A DNA stretch of 39,387 nt from Candidatus Aminicenantota bacterium (GTDB lineage Bacteria > Acidobacteriota > Aminicenantia > UBA2199). The position numbers and the translations under genes are program-made. The stretch is taken from NCBI GenBank assembly GCA_026393835.1, contig JAPKZK010000086.1, positions 1 to 39,387 of the forward strand, read 5' to 3'. The notes beneath the pieces are model-generated. The model had not been told where the DNA came from. It saw only the letters and a list, made by a program, of their open reading frames with translations, and did not search any database. This document shows positions 8,871 through 17,453 of the stretch, piece after piece (the first letter of the stretch is position 1; every line of letters starts with the position of its first letter).

Positions 8871-8956
8871 CACACCGGGAAAGCGGCATTTTATTTCGTG
8901 TTAATTTTTATAATTCGTGTAATTCGAGTAATTCGTACGCCTGTCTTTTGCTACCG

Positions 8957-10045
8957 TTACTTCTTGAAATACTCACGGATACCGAGGTGGTAGCTCTTCC
9001 CCTGGGGGTAATAAACGGCTTCGGTGGGATCAAAATAGAGGATATTGTTTTTTACCATATCCCGTAATAATTCTTTTAATTCACGGATTTCGATAGGCAG
9101 GACGCCAAAGTCCGTACCACTAACGATTCCTTTTTTATTAACCACTTCCAGTACCAGTTCCTTGTTTTTATCAAATTCGGTGTAATGGGCAATAATTCCT
9201 CTCATTTCCTTTTTATAGGCCGTTAAGATTTGATCGATGGATTGTTCGAAAAGTTTGCCTAAAATATTCTGGATTTCCCACATACTGCCGCCGACGGTAT
9301 CCCAGATTTTTTCCGCATCGGCTTCAGTTAAAGTATAATCTTTTATTTTCGAATATTTTTCCAGGTTCAGCAGCCATTCCATGACATCTTCTTTTGCGAG
9401 GTAATCGACTTTGTAAAAGGTGGAACATTTTTTAAGCCTGGAGTCGATATACACGGTATTTAAAAAATACCCATCCGAAGAAGCGATGATGATATGCGCC
9501 AGGTGGGCTTGTTTGGTCATGGCCACAAAGAAATTGAACAACGCCGTGATTAATTGGCGTTCTTTGTCATTATCGAGATAAATTTTTTCCAGGGCCTGGA
9601 GTTCATCAATGATCAGGATAGGTTTAATGCCTTTGCGGGTAAGGTCCAGGAGTTCGGCTTCCATGACTTTAAAGGGATCGGCCCGTTTTTCCATGATTTT
9701 CTTTTCCACCGACGCATCGATTTTGAAAAAACCGATATTGATATTGGAGGCCCGGGATTCCTTTTTCTCCCCGGTATCCTCAACCTGGAAAAAGGTTTTG
9801 AGGAAATCTTCGTATACATTTGTGAAAGTCTTGCGCAGGTCCATGAATTTGATATCCACTTTTTGTTCCCGTTGGATTTGTTCCAGGAATTTGTAGAGCA
9901 GGGTAGTTTTGCCTGACGATTTAGGGCCGTGGATAAAAAGAATCGATTCGGGCCGTTCATTAAGGCAGCCCTTTAAAAAAGCCAGCTCTTTTTCCCGGTT
10001 GATAAAGGCGACATCTTTGCGGTAAGGTTCGTTCTTTTCTTTCAT
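8957..10045 (-). CDS. P-loop ATPase of the archaeal-type ATPase_2/AAA family
   Basis: The 362-aa protein from ATG 10045 contains FINREKEL (about 14-21), as in ATPase_2 (PF01637) proteins, Walker A GPKSSGKT (40-47), Walker B PILIIDEL at about 155, a sensor-like AHIIIASSD, and a C-terminal winged-helix-like part. Such ATPases are often linked to defence or to nuclease partners, but none is adjacent here. I chose ATG 10045 over the upstream in-frame start at 10090 because a consensus promoter (10052-10080) lies between them. The -10 box ends only 6 bp before ATG 10045, which predicts a leaderless mRNA. An in-frame upstream extension would lie inside the promoter. Function unknown. Confidence 0.8.
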   Translation of the reverse strand: MKEKNEPYRKDVAFINREKELAFLKGCLNERPESILFIHGPKSSGKTTLLYKFLEQIQREQKVDIKFMDLRKTFTNVYEDFLKTFFQVEDTGEKKESRASNINIGFFKIDASVEKKIMEKRADPFKVMEAELLDLTRKGIKPILIIDELQALEKIYLDNDKERQLITALFNFFVAMTKQAHLAHIIIASSDGYFLNTVYIDSRLKKCSTFYKVDYLAKEDVMEWLLNLEKYSKIKDYTLTEADAEKIWDTVGGSMWEIQNILGKLFEQSIDQILTAYKKEMRGIIAHYTEFDKNKELVLEVVNKKGIVSGTDFGVLPIEIRELKELLRDMVKNNILYFDPTEAVYYPQGKSYHLGIREYFKK

Positions 10046-10051
10046 GGTAAG

Positions 10052-10080
10052 ATTATAGCACGCAGGTTTTTTTTTATCAA
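10052..10080 (-). promoter_or_regulatory. Near-consensus promoter of the ATPase gene
   Basis: -35 TTGATA (10080-10075), 17-bp spacer, -10 TATAAT (10057-10052). The expected +1 coincides with the A of ATG 10045, give or take 1-2 bases, so the transcript should lack a 5' UTR. Confidence 0.78.
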
Positions 10081-10159
10081 CTCCCGCCATTTAAATAAGC
10101 ATTGCCAGGGGGATGCGAGACACTCTAAAATGGAAATACAGGTCATGCCGGAAAAAACA

Positions 10160-10675
10160 TCAAAATCGGAGCTCGGAACGCCAAATCGGCGTTTTTAACA
10201 CCGAATCAGTGTTCGAAGCTCCGATTCAGCGTTTTTTACTCCGTTATCGGTGTTCGGAACTCCGATTCGGCGCTTTTAACTCCAAATCGGCGTTCAAAGC
10301 TTGAACATCGGTGCTTTTAACTCCGACATCGGAGCCCGGAACGCCAAATCGGCGCTTTTGGCTCCGTTATCGGTGTTCGGAACGCCGATTCAGCGCTTTT
10401 AACTCCGAAATTTTGGGCCTAAAAATCCTGATTCGCAGCTTTTTGCACCGATACCGGAGTTCGGAGCGCTAAATCGGAGTTTTTTTTTAAAATAATGAAG
10501 CTTTGAACACTGATTCATAGGTAAAAGCCCCAATTCAGAGCTTTCAACGCCAAATCGGCGCTCACGGCTCCGAACTCGGAGCTTTGAACACCAAATCGGC
10601 GCTTTGAACGCCAAATCGGAGCCCGGGACGCCAATTCAGAGCTTTTAACGCCGAATCGGCGCCCAGGGCCCCGGC
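10160..10675. repeat. Array 1: about 25 degenerate 20-21 bp units with palindromic core
   Basis: Units align on an ATCGG/ATTCGG core seen at about 10165, 10185, 10205, 10225, 10246, 10266, 10286, 10307, 10328, 10348, 10369 and 10389, then less regularly to 10670. The typical unit is AACGCCAAATCGGCGTTTTT: a GC-rich imperfect palindrome followed by a T-run and AAC. Units differ at many positions but keep the spacing. The centre (10400-10540) is more decayed. Short ORFs across the array on both strands are compositional. No spacers of constant length are present, so it is not a CRISPR array. Confidence 0.8.
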
Positions 10676-10686
10676 AGCCGGTATTT

Positions 10687-10908
10687 TTACTTAGGACCGG
10701 CGGAATTATTCTCCGTGTTGGAAGTTTGTTCCTTCTTTTCAGTAGAAGAAAATTGTTTTTTATAACGTTCGGCCAGGTCTTTCACAATTACATCGCAGCC
10801 AGGAACGCCCATTTTGGCCGCGGCCTTAGCCGTATTATAAAAAACCCGCGCCGAAGCATACGCTTCATCGAGAAGTAAATTTAAGGAATTTTCGCGATCG
10901 ATCGTCAT
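10687..10908 (-). CDS. Small helical protein, 73 aa, unknown function
   Basis: It starts MTIDRENSLNLLLDEAYASA and contains two probable amphipathic helices (LLLDEAYASARVFYNTAKAA and DVIVKDLAERYKKQF), then a polar Ser/Thr/Glu/Asn tail ending NNSAGPK. There is no signal peptide and no recognised family. The ATG overlaps the TGA of the upstream repeat-encoded 77-aa ORF (ATGA arrangement), suggesting translational coupling if that ORF is translated. A weak Shine-Dalgarno (AGGGTGAAG) lies about 10 nt upstream. The gene sits between arrays 1 and 2. It may be a real small gene; the codon pattern is plausible. Confidence 0.55.
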   Translation of the reverse strand: MTIDRENSLNLLLDEAYASARVFYNTAKAAAKMGVPGCDVIVKDLAERYKKQFSSTEKKEQTSNTENNSAGPK

Positions 10909-11138
10909 TTTTTGCTATTCTTCACCCTGGGAACCCCATTCTTAAGCCTGAAAAATATCTTCCCATAGCAGAAAACTATCTTCCCATTACTAAAAAATAT
11001 CTTCCCATAGATATCCATATATCTTCCCATTAGTAAAAAATACCTTCCCATAATGGAAAAAGATCTTCCCATTACAGAAAGATATCTTCCCATTGGGTTG
11101 GGATAGCTAAAATGATCGAATGAACGGCAAAAAATCAC
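10905..11138 (-). CDS. 77-aa ORF translated through repeat array 2 (doubtful)
   Basis: The ORF reads MIFCRSFDHFSYPNP and then heptapeptide repeats of the MGRYFLL / MGRSFSI / YGKIFFS type, ending RVKNSKK. Its TGA overlaps the ATG of the 73-aa gene. The peptide repeat changes register midway (MGR to YGK) because one unit is 22 bp instead of 21, so the DNA period is better kept than the reading frame. No clear Shine-Dalgarno is seen. I consider it more likely a by-product of the array than a selected protein. Confidence 0.3.
   Translation of the reverse strand: MIFCRSFDHFSYPNPMGRYLSVMGRSFSIMGRYFLLMGRYMDIYGKIFFSNGKIVFCYGKIFFRLKNGVPRVKNSKK
10955..11097. repeat. Array 2: seven 21-bp units with TTCCCAT core
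   Basis: TTCCCAT begins at 10960, 10981, 11002, 11024, 11045, 11066 and 11087, giving spacings of 21, 21, 22, 21, 21 and 21. The consensus is ATCTTCCCATTA followed by about nine A-rich bases. It resembles the inverted arm of array 3 (CATTTCCATTAGATAAAA) in core, flanks and period. Confidence 0.85.
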
Positions 11139-11213
11139 CGAAAATCCGTATCATTGAATATTTTTACTACATCCCCCGTTCAAAAAATGGGGGGTTACCA
11201 GGGCTGAAATATA

Positions 11214-11242
11214 TTGAAAACGACGGGTATGTATGTTATTAT
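11214..11242 (+). promoter_or_regulatory. Promoter of the 97-aa gene
   Basis: -35 TTGAAA (11214-11219), 17-bp spacer, -10 TATTAT (11237-11242), 28 bp before ATG 11271. A CCCCC/GGGGGG inverted repeat (about 11172-11194) lies just upstream. Confidence 0.6.
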
Positions 11243-11270
11243 GCGACATCTTGATTTACAGAGATAAACA

Positions 11271-11564
11271 ATGGAAATGAATAAGGATGTTGAGGATAAA
11301 GATGTTCAATTATGCCCGGAGTTAAGACCGATTTATGAATTGGAAATATTTTCAGGCAATGTCGTCGAGCGCGTAGAAAAGCTGGCATACACGAAATGTG
11401 ATTTGGCCGTCGTTTTTTCTAAACCGCTTCATTTTGATGAAATTGAAAAACAGGTCAATCTGCCGTCGTCAGTTGAGCGCTGGGCAAACAAGGATTCCCA
11501 TTATTCGATTGAGGCAGGTTATTATTGCCGTGCGTGCAAACACTCGATGGCGGGACCCGATTAG
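11271..11564 (+). CDS. Unknown 97-aa protein with C-terminal CxxC
   Basis: The product begins MEMNKDVEDKDVQLCPELRP and has a predicted alpha/beta middle (YTKCDLAVVFSKPLHFDEIE). It ends EAGYYCRACKHSMAGPD, with a CRAC pair that could bind a metal together with C15 or C43. ATG 11277 is an alternative start. A reasonable promoter precedes it. I do not recognise the family. The abrupt tail right after CxxCxH suggests either a short complete protein or a 3'-truncated one. Confidence 0.5.
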   Translation: MEMNKDVEDKDVQLCPELRPIYELEIFSGNVVERVEKLAYTKCDLAVVFSKPLHFDEIEKQVNLPSSVERWANKDSHYSIEAGYYCRACKHSMAGPD

Positions 11565-11603
11565 TAGAGGAAAAATCGTGGACAGACCTTAAGCCGGCGG
11601 CCA

Positions 11604-11632
11604 TTGAACCGAAAGCAAAAAGGTAGTATAAT
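11604..11632 (+). promoter_or_regulatory. Promoter of the efflux operon
   Basis: -35 TTGAAC (11604-11609), 17-bp spacer, -10 TATAAT (11627-11632), 55 bp upstream of ATG 11688. A Shine-Dalgarno (GAAGGAG) precedes the start codon. Confidence 0.72.
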
Positions 11633-11687
11633 AAATGATGCTCAGACAGCAATATAGAGAAATAAGCAAAATGAGAAGGAGTTAAAT

Positions 11688-13214
11688 ATGAGTTTAACGT
11701 TTAGGGGATTCAAGGGGGCGCTTTTAGTGGTGTTGGCCACATTAATTTTTGGCGGTTGCGCCCACATCCCGGACAGGGTGCAAGGCGTCCCCACAACCTC
11801 CCCCTCGGCCGAAGTTCCCTGGCCGCCGCCGTCCGCCGCCGCCCAAATACCCGTTCAGACATCGTCGCCCCCATTACCCGTCCAACAGGTTCGCCAGGAA
11901 CACGCCGGGCTTTCCCTCGTGGATGTCGTGGATATCGCGCTCCGGAACAACCCGGCCACACACACGGCCTGGGAAGACGCGCGGGCAGCCGCGGCCAGGT
12001 ACGCTTCTACCCGGGGTTCCTGGTTGCCTACCGTAACCCTCAACAGTTCATTGATCCATTCCAAAAATACCTCGCCGCAAGGTTCCACGGCGGGCCAGCC
12101 CCAGTCGCCCATAACAGAAACCATTACCACGGCCAACCTCACTTACCTGCTGCTGGATTTCGGCGGGCGCCCCGCGGTAGTAGAAGAATCACGCCAGGCC
12201 CTCCTGGCCGCAAATTGGAACCAAAATGCGGTTATCCAAAACATTATACTCCAGGTAGAAATCGCTTTTTTCAATAACGCGGGCGCTAAAGCCCTACTCG
12301 GGGCCAACCGGACCTCTCTCGCGGATGCCGAAGCAAACCTGGCCGCCGCGGAAGAGAGACGCCGCATGGGAATGGCCACCGGCGCCGACGTCCTGCAAAC
12401 AAAGACGGCCTACTCTGAAACCCTGCTAGCCGTCCAGGACGCCGAAGGACGCGTCCGCAAAACCAAAGGCGCACTGGCCATCGCCATGGGCTACCCCGCC
12501 AATACCACGCTCGACCTTGAGACCGAAATCCCGGCGGTCCCCGACGTTACACTTACGCAAACCGTGGATGAACTCATTAACCGGGCCCTCATTGACCGGC
12601 CGGATTTACAAGCTTCCCGGTCCGTTACCCTGCAAGCCAGGGCCAGGGTAAAGGAAACACGGTCCAGGATGCTGCCCACCCTATCGGCGTCGGGCTCTGT
12701 CAGCCGGATATGGTCCGGTATAGCCCCTGGGCCCCAACGAACCCCGTACAGCCTGTCCCTACTCATGCAGATACCGCTCTTCGACGGCTTCTCGCGGCAA
12801 TTCGATCTTATGCAGGCAAAAACCGCGGCCGACGCCGCCCTGGAAAGAACGCGCAGCGCCGAACAACAAACCACATACCAGGTCTTTTCCGCCCACAGCG
12901 ATTTCCTCACCGCCGGCCAACGCGTGAAAACCACCAACGATCTCATGGACAGCGCCCGACAATCGGAAGAAGTCGCCCTGGGACGCTATAAAGAAGGCGT
13001 CGGGAGCATCCTTGACCTTCTTTCCGCGCAAAAATCCCTTGCCTCGGCAAGGGCCGAACAAATCAACTCCCAATTAAGCTGGTTCATCGCCCTGGCCCAA
13101 TTGGCCCACGACGTGGGCATACTGGATCCACGCGGGGATAATCCCCTCGTACCCGTTACCCGGGGCTATTCTTCGGAGGTAAAACATCATGACAACAACC
13201 AGGAATCAAAATAA
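11688..13214 (+). CDS. TolC-type outer membrane efflux lipoprotein (OMF)
   Basis: The 508-aa protein carries a lipoprotein signal (MSLTFRGFKG, then LIFGGC lipobox, Cys at about 24). A Pro-rich linker (about 30-65) and two OEP domains (PF02321) follow, with the usual internal repeat and long helices (AALAYASTRG-like, then RARVKETRSRMLPTLSASGS and the final SARAEQINSQLSWF). It forms the trimeric outer-membrane channel that completes the RND pump encoded downstream. The last 26 bp overlap the MFP gene, so the three genes form one transcript from the promoter at 11604-11632. Its length is typical (450-510 aa). Substrate unknown. Confidence 0.92.
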   Translation: MSLTFRGFKGALLVVLATLIFGGCAHIPDRVQGVPTTSPSAEVPWPPPSAAAQIPVQTSSPPLPVQQVRQEHAGLSLVDVVDIALRNNPATHTAWEDARAAAARYASTRGSWLPTVTLNSSLIHSKNTSPQGSTAGQPQSPITETITTANLTYLLLDFGGRPAVVEESRQALLAANWNQNAVIQNIILQVEIAFFNNAGAKALLGANRTSLADAEANLAAAEERRRMGMATGADVLQTKTAYSETLLAVQDAEGRVRKTKGALAIAMGYPANTTLDLETEIPAVPDVTLTQTVDELINRALIDRPDLQASRSVTLQARARVKETRSRMLPTLSASGSVSRIWSGIAPGPQRTPYSLSLLMQIPLFDGFSRQFDLMQAKTAADAALERTRSAEQQTTYQVFSAHSDFLTAGQRVKTTNDLMDSARQSEEVALGRYKEGVGSILDLLSAQKSLASARAEQINSQLSWFIALAQLAHDVGILDPRGDNPLVPVTRGYSSEVKHHDNNQESK

Positions 13215-14337
13215 ATCCTTTATCCACCCCTTCCTATCATGCGGGTTACTCGCCGCCGCATGCTTATTCATCCCGGGATGTAAAGGCCAGAAAGCCGCCC
13301 CGCCGCCGCCGACGCCGGTGACAGTGGACAGCGCCGCGATCCGGCCCCAACCCCTTTCCCTGAAAGTCGTGGGCGTCGTGGAACCCATGGAAACGGTTTC
13401 AATAAGAGCCCAGGTGGGCGGGGTTATCACCCAGGTCGGTTTTACGGAAGGACAGGATGTCCGCATGGGGCAACTCCTCCTGCGGATCGATCCCCGCCCC
13501 TTTCAAGCATCCCTAGATGCGGCCCGGGCCCAATTGGCCAGGGATAAAGCCCAGGCGGCCAACGCCGAAATCCAGGCCACACGTTATGCCGACCTGGTTA
13601 AAAAAGATTATGTAACCCGCGAGCAAGCCGACGCCGCCCGGACCCAGGCCGAAATGTTCAAAGCCACGGTTCAAGTCGATGAAGCCGCCGTGGAACAGGC
13701 CAGGTTGAACCTGGCGTATACATTCGTCACGGCCCCCATCTCCGGCCGCACCGGCGGCCTCCTGGTAAAACGTGGCAACGTGATCAAAGCCAACGACGCA
13801 GCGCTGGTGGTCATCAACCAGATGCACCCCATCCGGGTGAACTTTGCCATCCCCGCATCACAACTGCCCCTGGTACAAAAATATGCCGCCCAAAGCAAAC
13901 TGGAAGTCCACGTGAAACCCGCACGTAATAACGACGGCCCGGAGATACAAGGGGAACTGTCTTTCCTTGACAACGCAGTAGACCCAGGCTCGGGCGCCGT
14001 GGACCTCAAGGCCGAATTTTCTAATAAAGAAGGCCTATTATGGCCGGGCCAATTCATGGACGCCGAATTAATTCTCACCGTGGAACCCAACGCCCTTACC
14101 GTGCCGGGTACGGCGGTCGTCACCGGGCAGGAAGGGACCTTTGCATACGTCATCGGACCGGGTAATAAGGCGGAAAAACGCCCCATCAGGGTCAACCGCG
14201 TACTGGACAATTTGGCGGTCATCGACGAAGGCCTGAAAGCGGGCGAAATCGTGGTGACCGACGGTCAAATGCGGCTGATGCCCGGGGCCACGGTGGAAAT
14301 CAAATCCAACCCCACCGCAAAAGGGGGGCGCCCATGA
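13189..14337 (+). CDS. RND periplasmic adaptor (membrane fusion protein), lipoprotein
   Basis: The 382-aa protein starts with a lipoprotein signal (LAAACLFIPGC, Cys at about 31). A biotinyl-lipoyl-like motif (VSIRAQVGGVITQVGFTEGQ) follows, then an alpha-hairpin (LDAARAQLARDKAQAANAEI ... EQARLNLAYTFVTAPISGR), a beta-barrel and a membrane-proximal domain. This is the standard HlyD/AcrA order. It links the inner-membrane pump to the OMF. A GGAGG Shine-Dalgarno lies inside the upstream gene, and its TGA overlaps the ATG of the RND gene (ATGA), implying translational coupling. Confidence 0.93.
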   Translation: MTTTRNQNKSFIHPFLSCGLLAAACLFIPGCKGQKAAPPPPTPVTVDSAAIRPQPLSLKVVGVVEPMETVSIRAQVGGVITQVGFTEGQDVRMGQLLLRIDPRPFQASLDAARAQLARDKAQAANAEIQATRYADLVKKDYVTREQADAARTQAEMFKATVQVDEAAVEQARLNLAYTFVTAPISGRTGGLLVKRGNVIKANDAALVVINQMHPIRVNFAIPASQLPLVQKYAAQSKLEVHVKPARNNDGPEIQGELSFLDNAVDPGSGAVDLKAEFSNKEGLLWPGQFMDAELILTVEPNALTVPGTAVVTGQEGTFAYVIGPGNKAEKRPIRVNRVLDNLAVIDEGLKAGEIVVTDGQMRLMPGATVEIKSNPTAKGGRP

Positions 14338-17300
14338 GCATTTTTATCAAGCGGCCCGTAATGACGACCCTGGTCATGGTGGCCATTCTCGTTGCCGGGG
14401 TTCTCGGTTACCGGCTTCTTCCCGTGAGCGACCTGCCCACTGTTGATTTTCCGACCATCTCCGTATCGGCCAGCCTCCCCGGCGCCAGCCCGGAGACCAT
14501 GGCCGCGGCCGTGGCAACGCCATTAGAGAAGCAATTCAGCACCATCGCCGGCATCGATAACATGACCAGCACCAGCAGCCTCGGCTCCACCCAAATCACC
14601 ATCCAATTCAGCCTGGAACGAAATATCGATGCGGCGGCCCAGGACGTCCAGGCCGCCATCGCCGCGGTCTCCCGGCAACTTCCCCGCGATATGCCCACGC
14701 CGCCCTCTTACCAAAAAGTTAACCCCGCGGACCAACCCATCCTCTTTATCGCGCTAAAATCACCCGTACTCCCGCTTTACCAACTCAATGAATACGCCGA
14801 AACCATTATGGCCCAGCGCATGTCCATGGTCAGCGGCGTGGCGCAGGTCCAGGTCTACGGGTCGCAGAAATACGCCGTGCGCATCCAGCTTGATCCCAAC
14901 GCCCTGGCCTCGCGGGGCATCGGCATCGATCAAGTATCGGGTGCAGTGGCCGCAAACAACGTCAATCTTCCCTCCGGCGCCCTGTGGGGCCGCGATAAAA
15001 CCTTCACGGTCAAGGCCTCGGGCCAGCTTAACAACGCTGCACAATTCCGTCCCATCGTCGTGGCCTACCGCAGCGGGGCCCCCGTGCGCCTGCAAGACCT
15101 GGGCAACATCTTCGACAGCGTCCAGAACGACAAAGTGGCCGCCTGGTTCAACGACAGCCGCTGCCTCTTGTTGGCGGTCCAGCGCCAGCCGGGCACCAAC
15201 ACCGTCGAGGTTTCCGGCGCCATAAAAAAACTCCTACCCCGGTTCGAAAGCCAACTGCCGGCCTCCGCAAACATCAATATCCTGTTCGATAAAGCAGAAC
15301 CCATCCAGGATTCGGTCAACGACGTAAAAATTACACTCATGATCACACTTTTCCTGGTCATCATGGTCATCTTCCTTTTCTTACGAAACGTTTCGGCGAC
15401 CGTGATCCCCAGTCTTGCGCTGCCCATGTCCATCGTGGGCACTTTTGCCGTCATGCGGTTATTCGGGTTCAACCTGGATAACCTTTCGCTCATGGCCCTT
15501 ACGTTGGCCGTCGGTTTCGTCGTGGATGACGCCATCGTCATGCTGGAAAACATATTCAGGCACATGGAGATGGGCAAAAAACCCTTTGCGGCCGCCCTGG
15601 ACGGGTCAAAAGAAGTCGGGTTTACCATTATCTCCATGACCCTCTCATTGACCGCCGTATTCATCCCCATCCTCTTCATGGGCGGAATCATGGGGCGGTT
15701 GTTCCGGGAATTCGCGGTAACCATCATGGCGGCCATTTTGATCTCCGGTTTCGTTTCCCTATCGCTCACCCCCATGATGTGCAGTCGCTTTCTCAAACAT
15801 GAACGGGAGGAAAAACATGGGCGCTTTTTCAATACCATCGAAGCTTTCTGGGTGAAAAGCCTGGGGGTGTATGAGAAAAGCCTGGATTGGGTGGTGCGGA
15901 GGAAACGGGCCGCACTTCTTTTTTCGCTCCTGGTGTTTGCCGCCACCGTGTTTCTTTTCATCATCGTGCCCAAAGGATTTATTCCCAGTGAAGATACAGG
16001 TTTTATGAACGGTACATCGGAAGGATCGGAAGGACTGTCATTCGAAGGCATGGTCAAACACCAGAAGGCCGTGGCCGACATCCTGGCAAAAGATCCCAAC
16101 ATTGCCAATTTCACATCCTCCGTAGGGGGAGGTGGGGGGGGGACCAGCAACACGGGCCGCATGTTCATCCGGTTGAAGCCCAGGGGTGAGCGGGAAATGA
16201 CGGCCGACCAGGTAGTCAATTCTCTCAGGCCCAGGATGGCCCAAATACCGGGAATCCGGGTGTTCGTCATAAACCCGCCGGCCATCAACATTGGTGGGCG
16301 TTTCGCTTCGGGCATTTACCAGTTTACACTCCAGGCTTCGAACCTTAAACTGCTCTATGATTCCGCGCCGGCCCTGGAAGCCAAATTAAGGGCCAGCCCG
16401 CTGCTCAAGGATGTGAACAGCGATCTGCGCATCAGCAACCCCGAAGTAAACCTGGAGATCGATCGCGATCGCGCCGCTTCCCTGGGGATCACGGCCCAGG
16501 CCATTGAAGACGCCCTTTACTCCGCTTACGGGACCCGGCAGGTTTCTACCATCCTGGCCCCCAACAACCAATATTACGTCATCATGGAACTATTGCCCGA
16601 ATACCGGCGCGACCCTTCGGCCCTGCCCCTCCTTTACATTCGTTCCAATACGGGGGTTCTCGTACCCCTTTCCGCGCTTGTCCGGATAGAAACCGGCGTT
16701 GGTCCACTGACCGTGAACCATTCCGGTCAACTTCCTTCAGTGACCATTTCCTTTAACCTGGGCGAAGGGGTCGCCCTCAGTGAAGCCGTGGACGAGGTGA
16801 ACAAGGTCGCCCGTCAAACCCTTCCCGCTTCCATTGTAACGAATTTCTCCGGCGCGGCCCAGGCGTTCCGGTCTTCCCAGGGCAGCCTGGTGGGGCTCCT
16901 GGTCCTCGCCATACTGGTAATTTACATGATCCTGGGTATCTTGTACGAGAGTTTTGTGCATCCAATCACCATCCTTACGGGTCTCCCGTTTGCGGGATTC
17001 GGTGCCCTTGTCACGCTCCTCATTTTCCGGACGGACCTCAATATTTACAGTTTTGTGGGGCTTATCATGCTCATCGGGGTGGTTAAAAAGAATGCCATCA
17101 TGATGATTGATTTCGCCCTCGATGCAAAAAAGGAAGGGCTCGATTCGCGGGCCGCCATCCTGAAAGCCAGCAGCGTTCGATTTAGGCCCATCATGATGAC
17201 CACCATGGCGGCGCTGCTGGGAACGCTCCCCATCGCCCTGGGGTTGGGCGCCGGCTCGGAATCGCGTCGTCCCCTGGGTTTGTGCGTCGTCGGCGGCCTA

Positions 17301-17426
17301 CTCTTCTCGCAGCTTATCACCCTGTATGTAACCCCGGTTTTCTACATCTACCTCGATCAACTGCAGGAAAGACTGGGAAAAATTTTCACCCTTCGTCGAT
17401 CAACGAATGCCGTTTTAAGAAAATAA
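14334..17426 (+). CDS. RND (HAE1/AcrB-type) inner-membrane efflux pump
   Basis: The 1030-aa protein begins MSIFIKRPVMTTLVMVAILV (TM1), has two large periplasmic loops and about 12 TM segments. The proton-relay Asp pair lies in TM4 (LAVGFVVDDAIVMLENIFRH). A second-half TM10 follows (FVGLIMLIGVVKKNAIMMID), with the conserved Lys, and the usual LTPMMCSRFLK motif is present. Length and motifs are normal for AcrB/MdtBC-like pumps. No local regulator gene is present. It exports hydrophobic or amphiphilic compounds driven by the proton gradient; the substrate is not predictable. Confidence 0.95.
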   Translation: MSIFIKRPVMTTLVMVAILVAGVLGYRLLPVSDLPTVDFPTISVSASLPGASPETMAAAVATPLEKQFSTIAGIDNMTSTSSLGSTQITIQFSLERNIDAAAQDVQAAIAAVSRQLPRDMPTPPSYQKVNPADQPILFIALKSPVLPLYQLNEYAETIMAQRMSMVSGVAQVQVYGSQKYAVRIQLDPNALASRGIGIDQVSGAVAANNVNLPSGALWGRDKTFTVKASGQLNNAAQFRPIVVAYRSGAPVRLQDLGNIFDSVQNDKVAAWFNDSRCLLLAVQRQPGTNTVEVSGAIKKLLPRFESQLPASANINILFDKAEPIQDSVNDVKITLMITLFLVIMVIFLFLRNVSATVIPSLALPMSIVGTFAVMRLFGFNLDNLSLMALTLAVGFVVDDAIVMLENIFRHMEMGKKPFAAALDGSKEVGFTIISMTLSLTAVFIPILFMGGIMGRLFREFAVTIMAAILISGFVSLSLTPMMCSRFLKHEREEKHGRFFNTIEAFWVKSLGVYEKSLDWVVRRKRAALLFSLLVFAATVFLFIIVPKGFIPSEDTGFMNGTSEGSEGLSFEGMVKHQKAVADILAKDPNIANFTSSVGGGGGGTSNTGRMFIRLKPRGEREMTADQVVNSLRPRMAQIPGIRVFVINPPAINIGGRFASGIYQFTLQASNLKLLYDSAPALEAKLRASPLLKDVNSDLRISNPEVNLEIDRDRAASLGITAQAIEDALYSAYGTRQVSTILAPNNQYYVIMELLPEYRRDPSALPLLYIRSNTGVLVPLSALVRIETGVGPLTVNHSGQLPSVTISFNLGEGVALSEAVDEVNKVARQTLPASIVTNFSGAAQAFRSSQGSLVGLLVLAILVIYMILGILYESFVHPITILTGLPFAGFGALVTLLIFRTDLNIYSFVGLIMLIGVVKKNAIMMIDFALDAKKEGLDSRAAILKASSVRFRPIMMTTMAALLGTLPIALGLGAGSESRRPLGLCVVGGLLFSQLITLYVTPVFYIYLDQLQERLGKIFTLRRSTNAVLRK

Positions 17427-17453
17427 ACAACAGGCAGAGATAAAGGAGACCGC

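Noticed and set aside
10160..11100. CRISPR array
   Set aside because: Units are 20-21 bp, contiguous and diverged. There are no unique spacers of constant length between identical repeats and no cas genes.
15065..16315. 416-codon minus-strand ORF
   Set aside because: It is a shadow of the GC-rich RND pump gene and matches no family.
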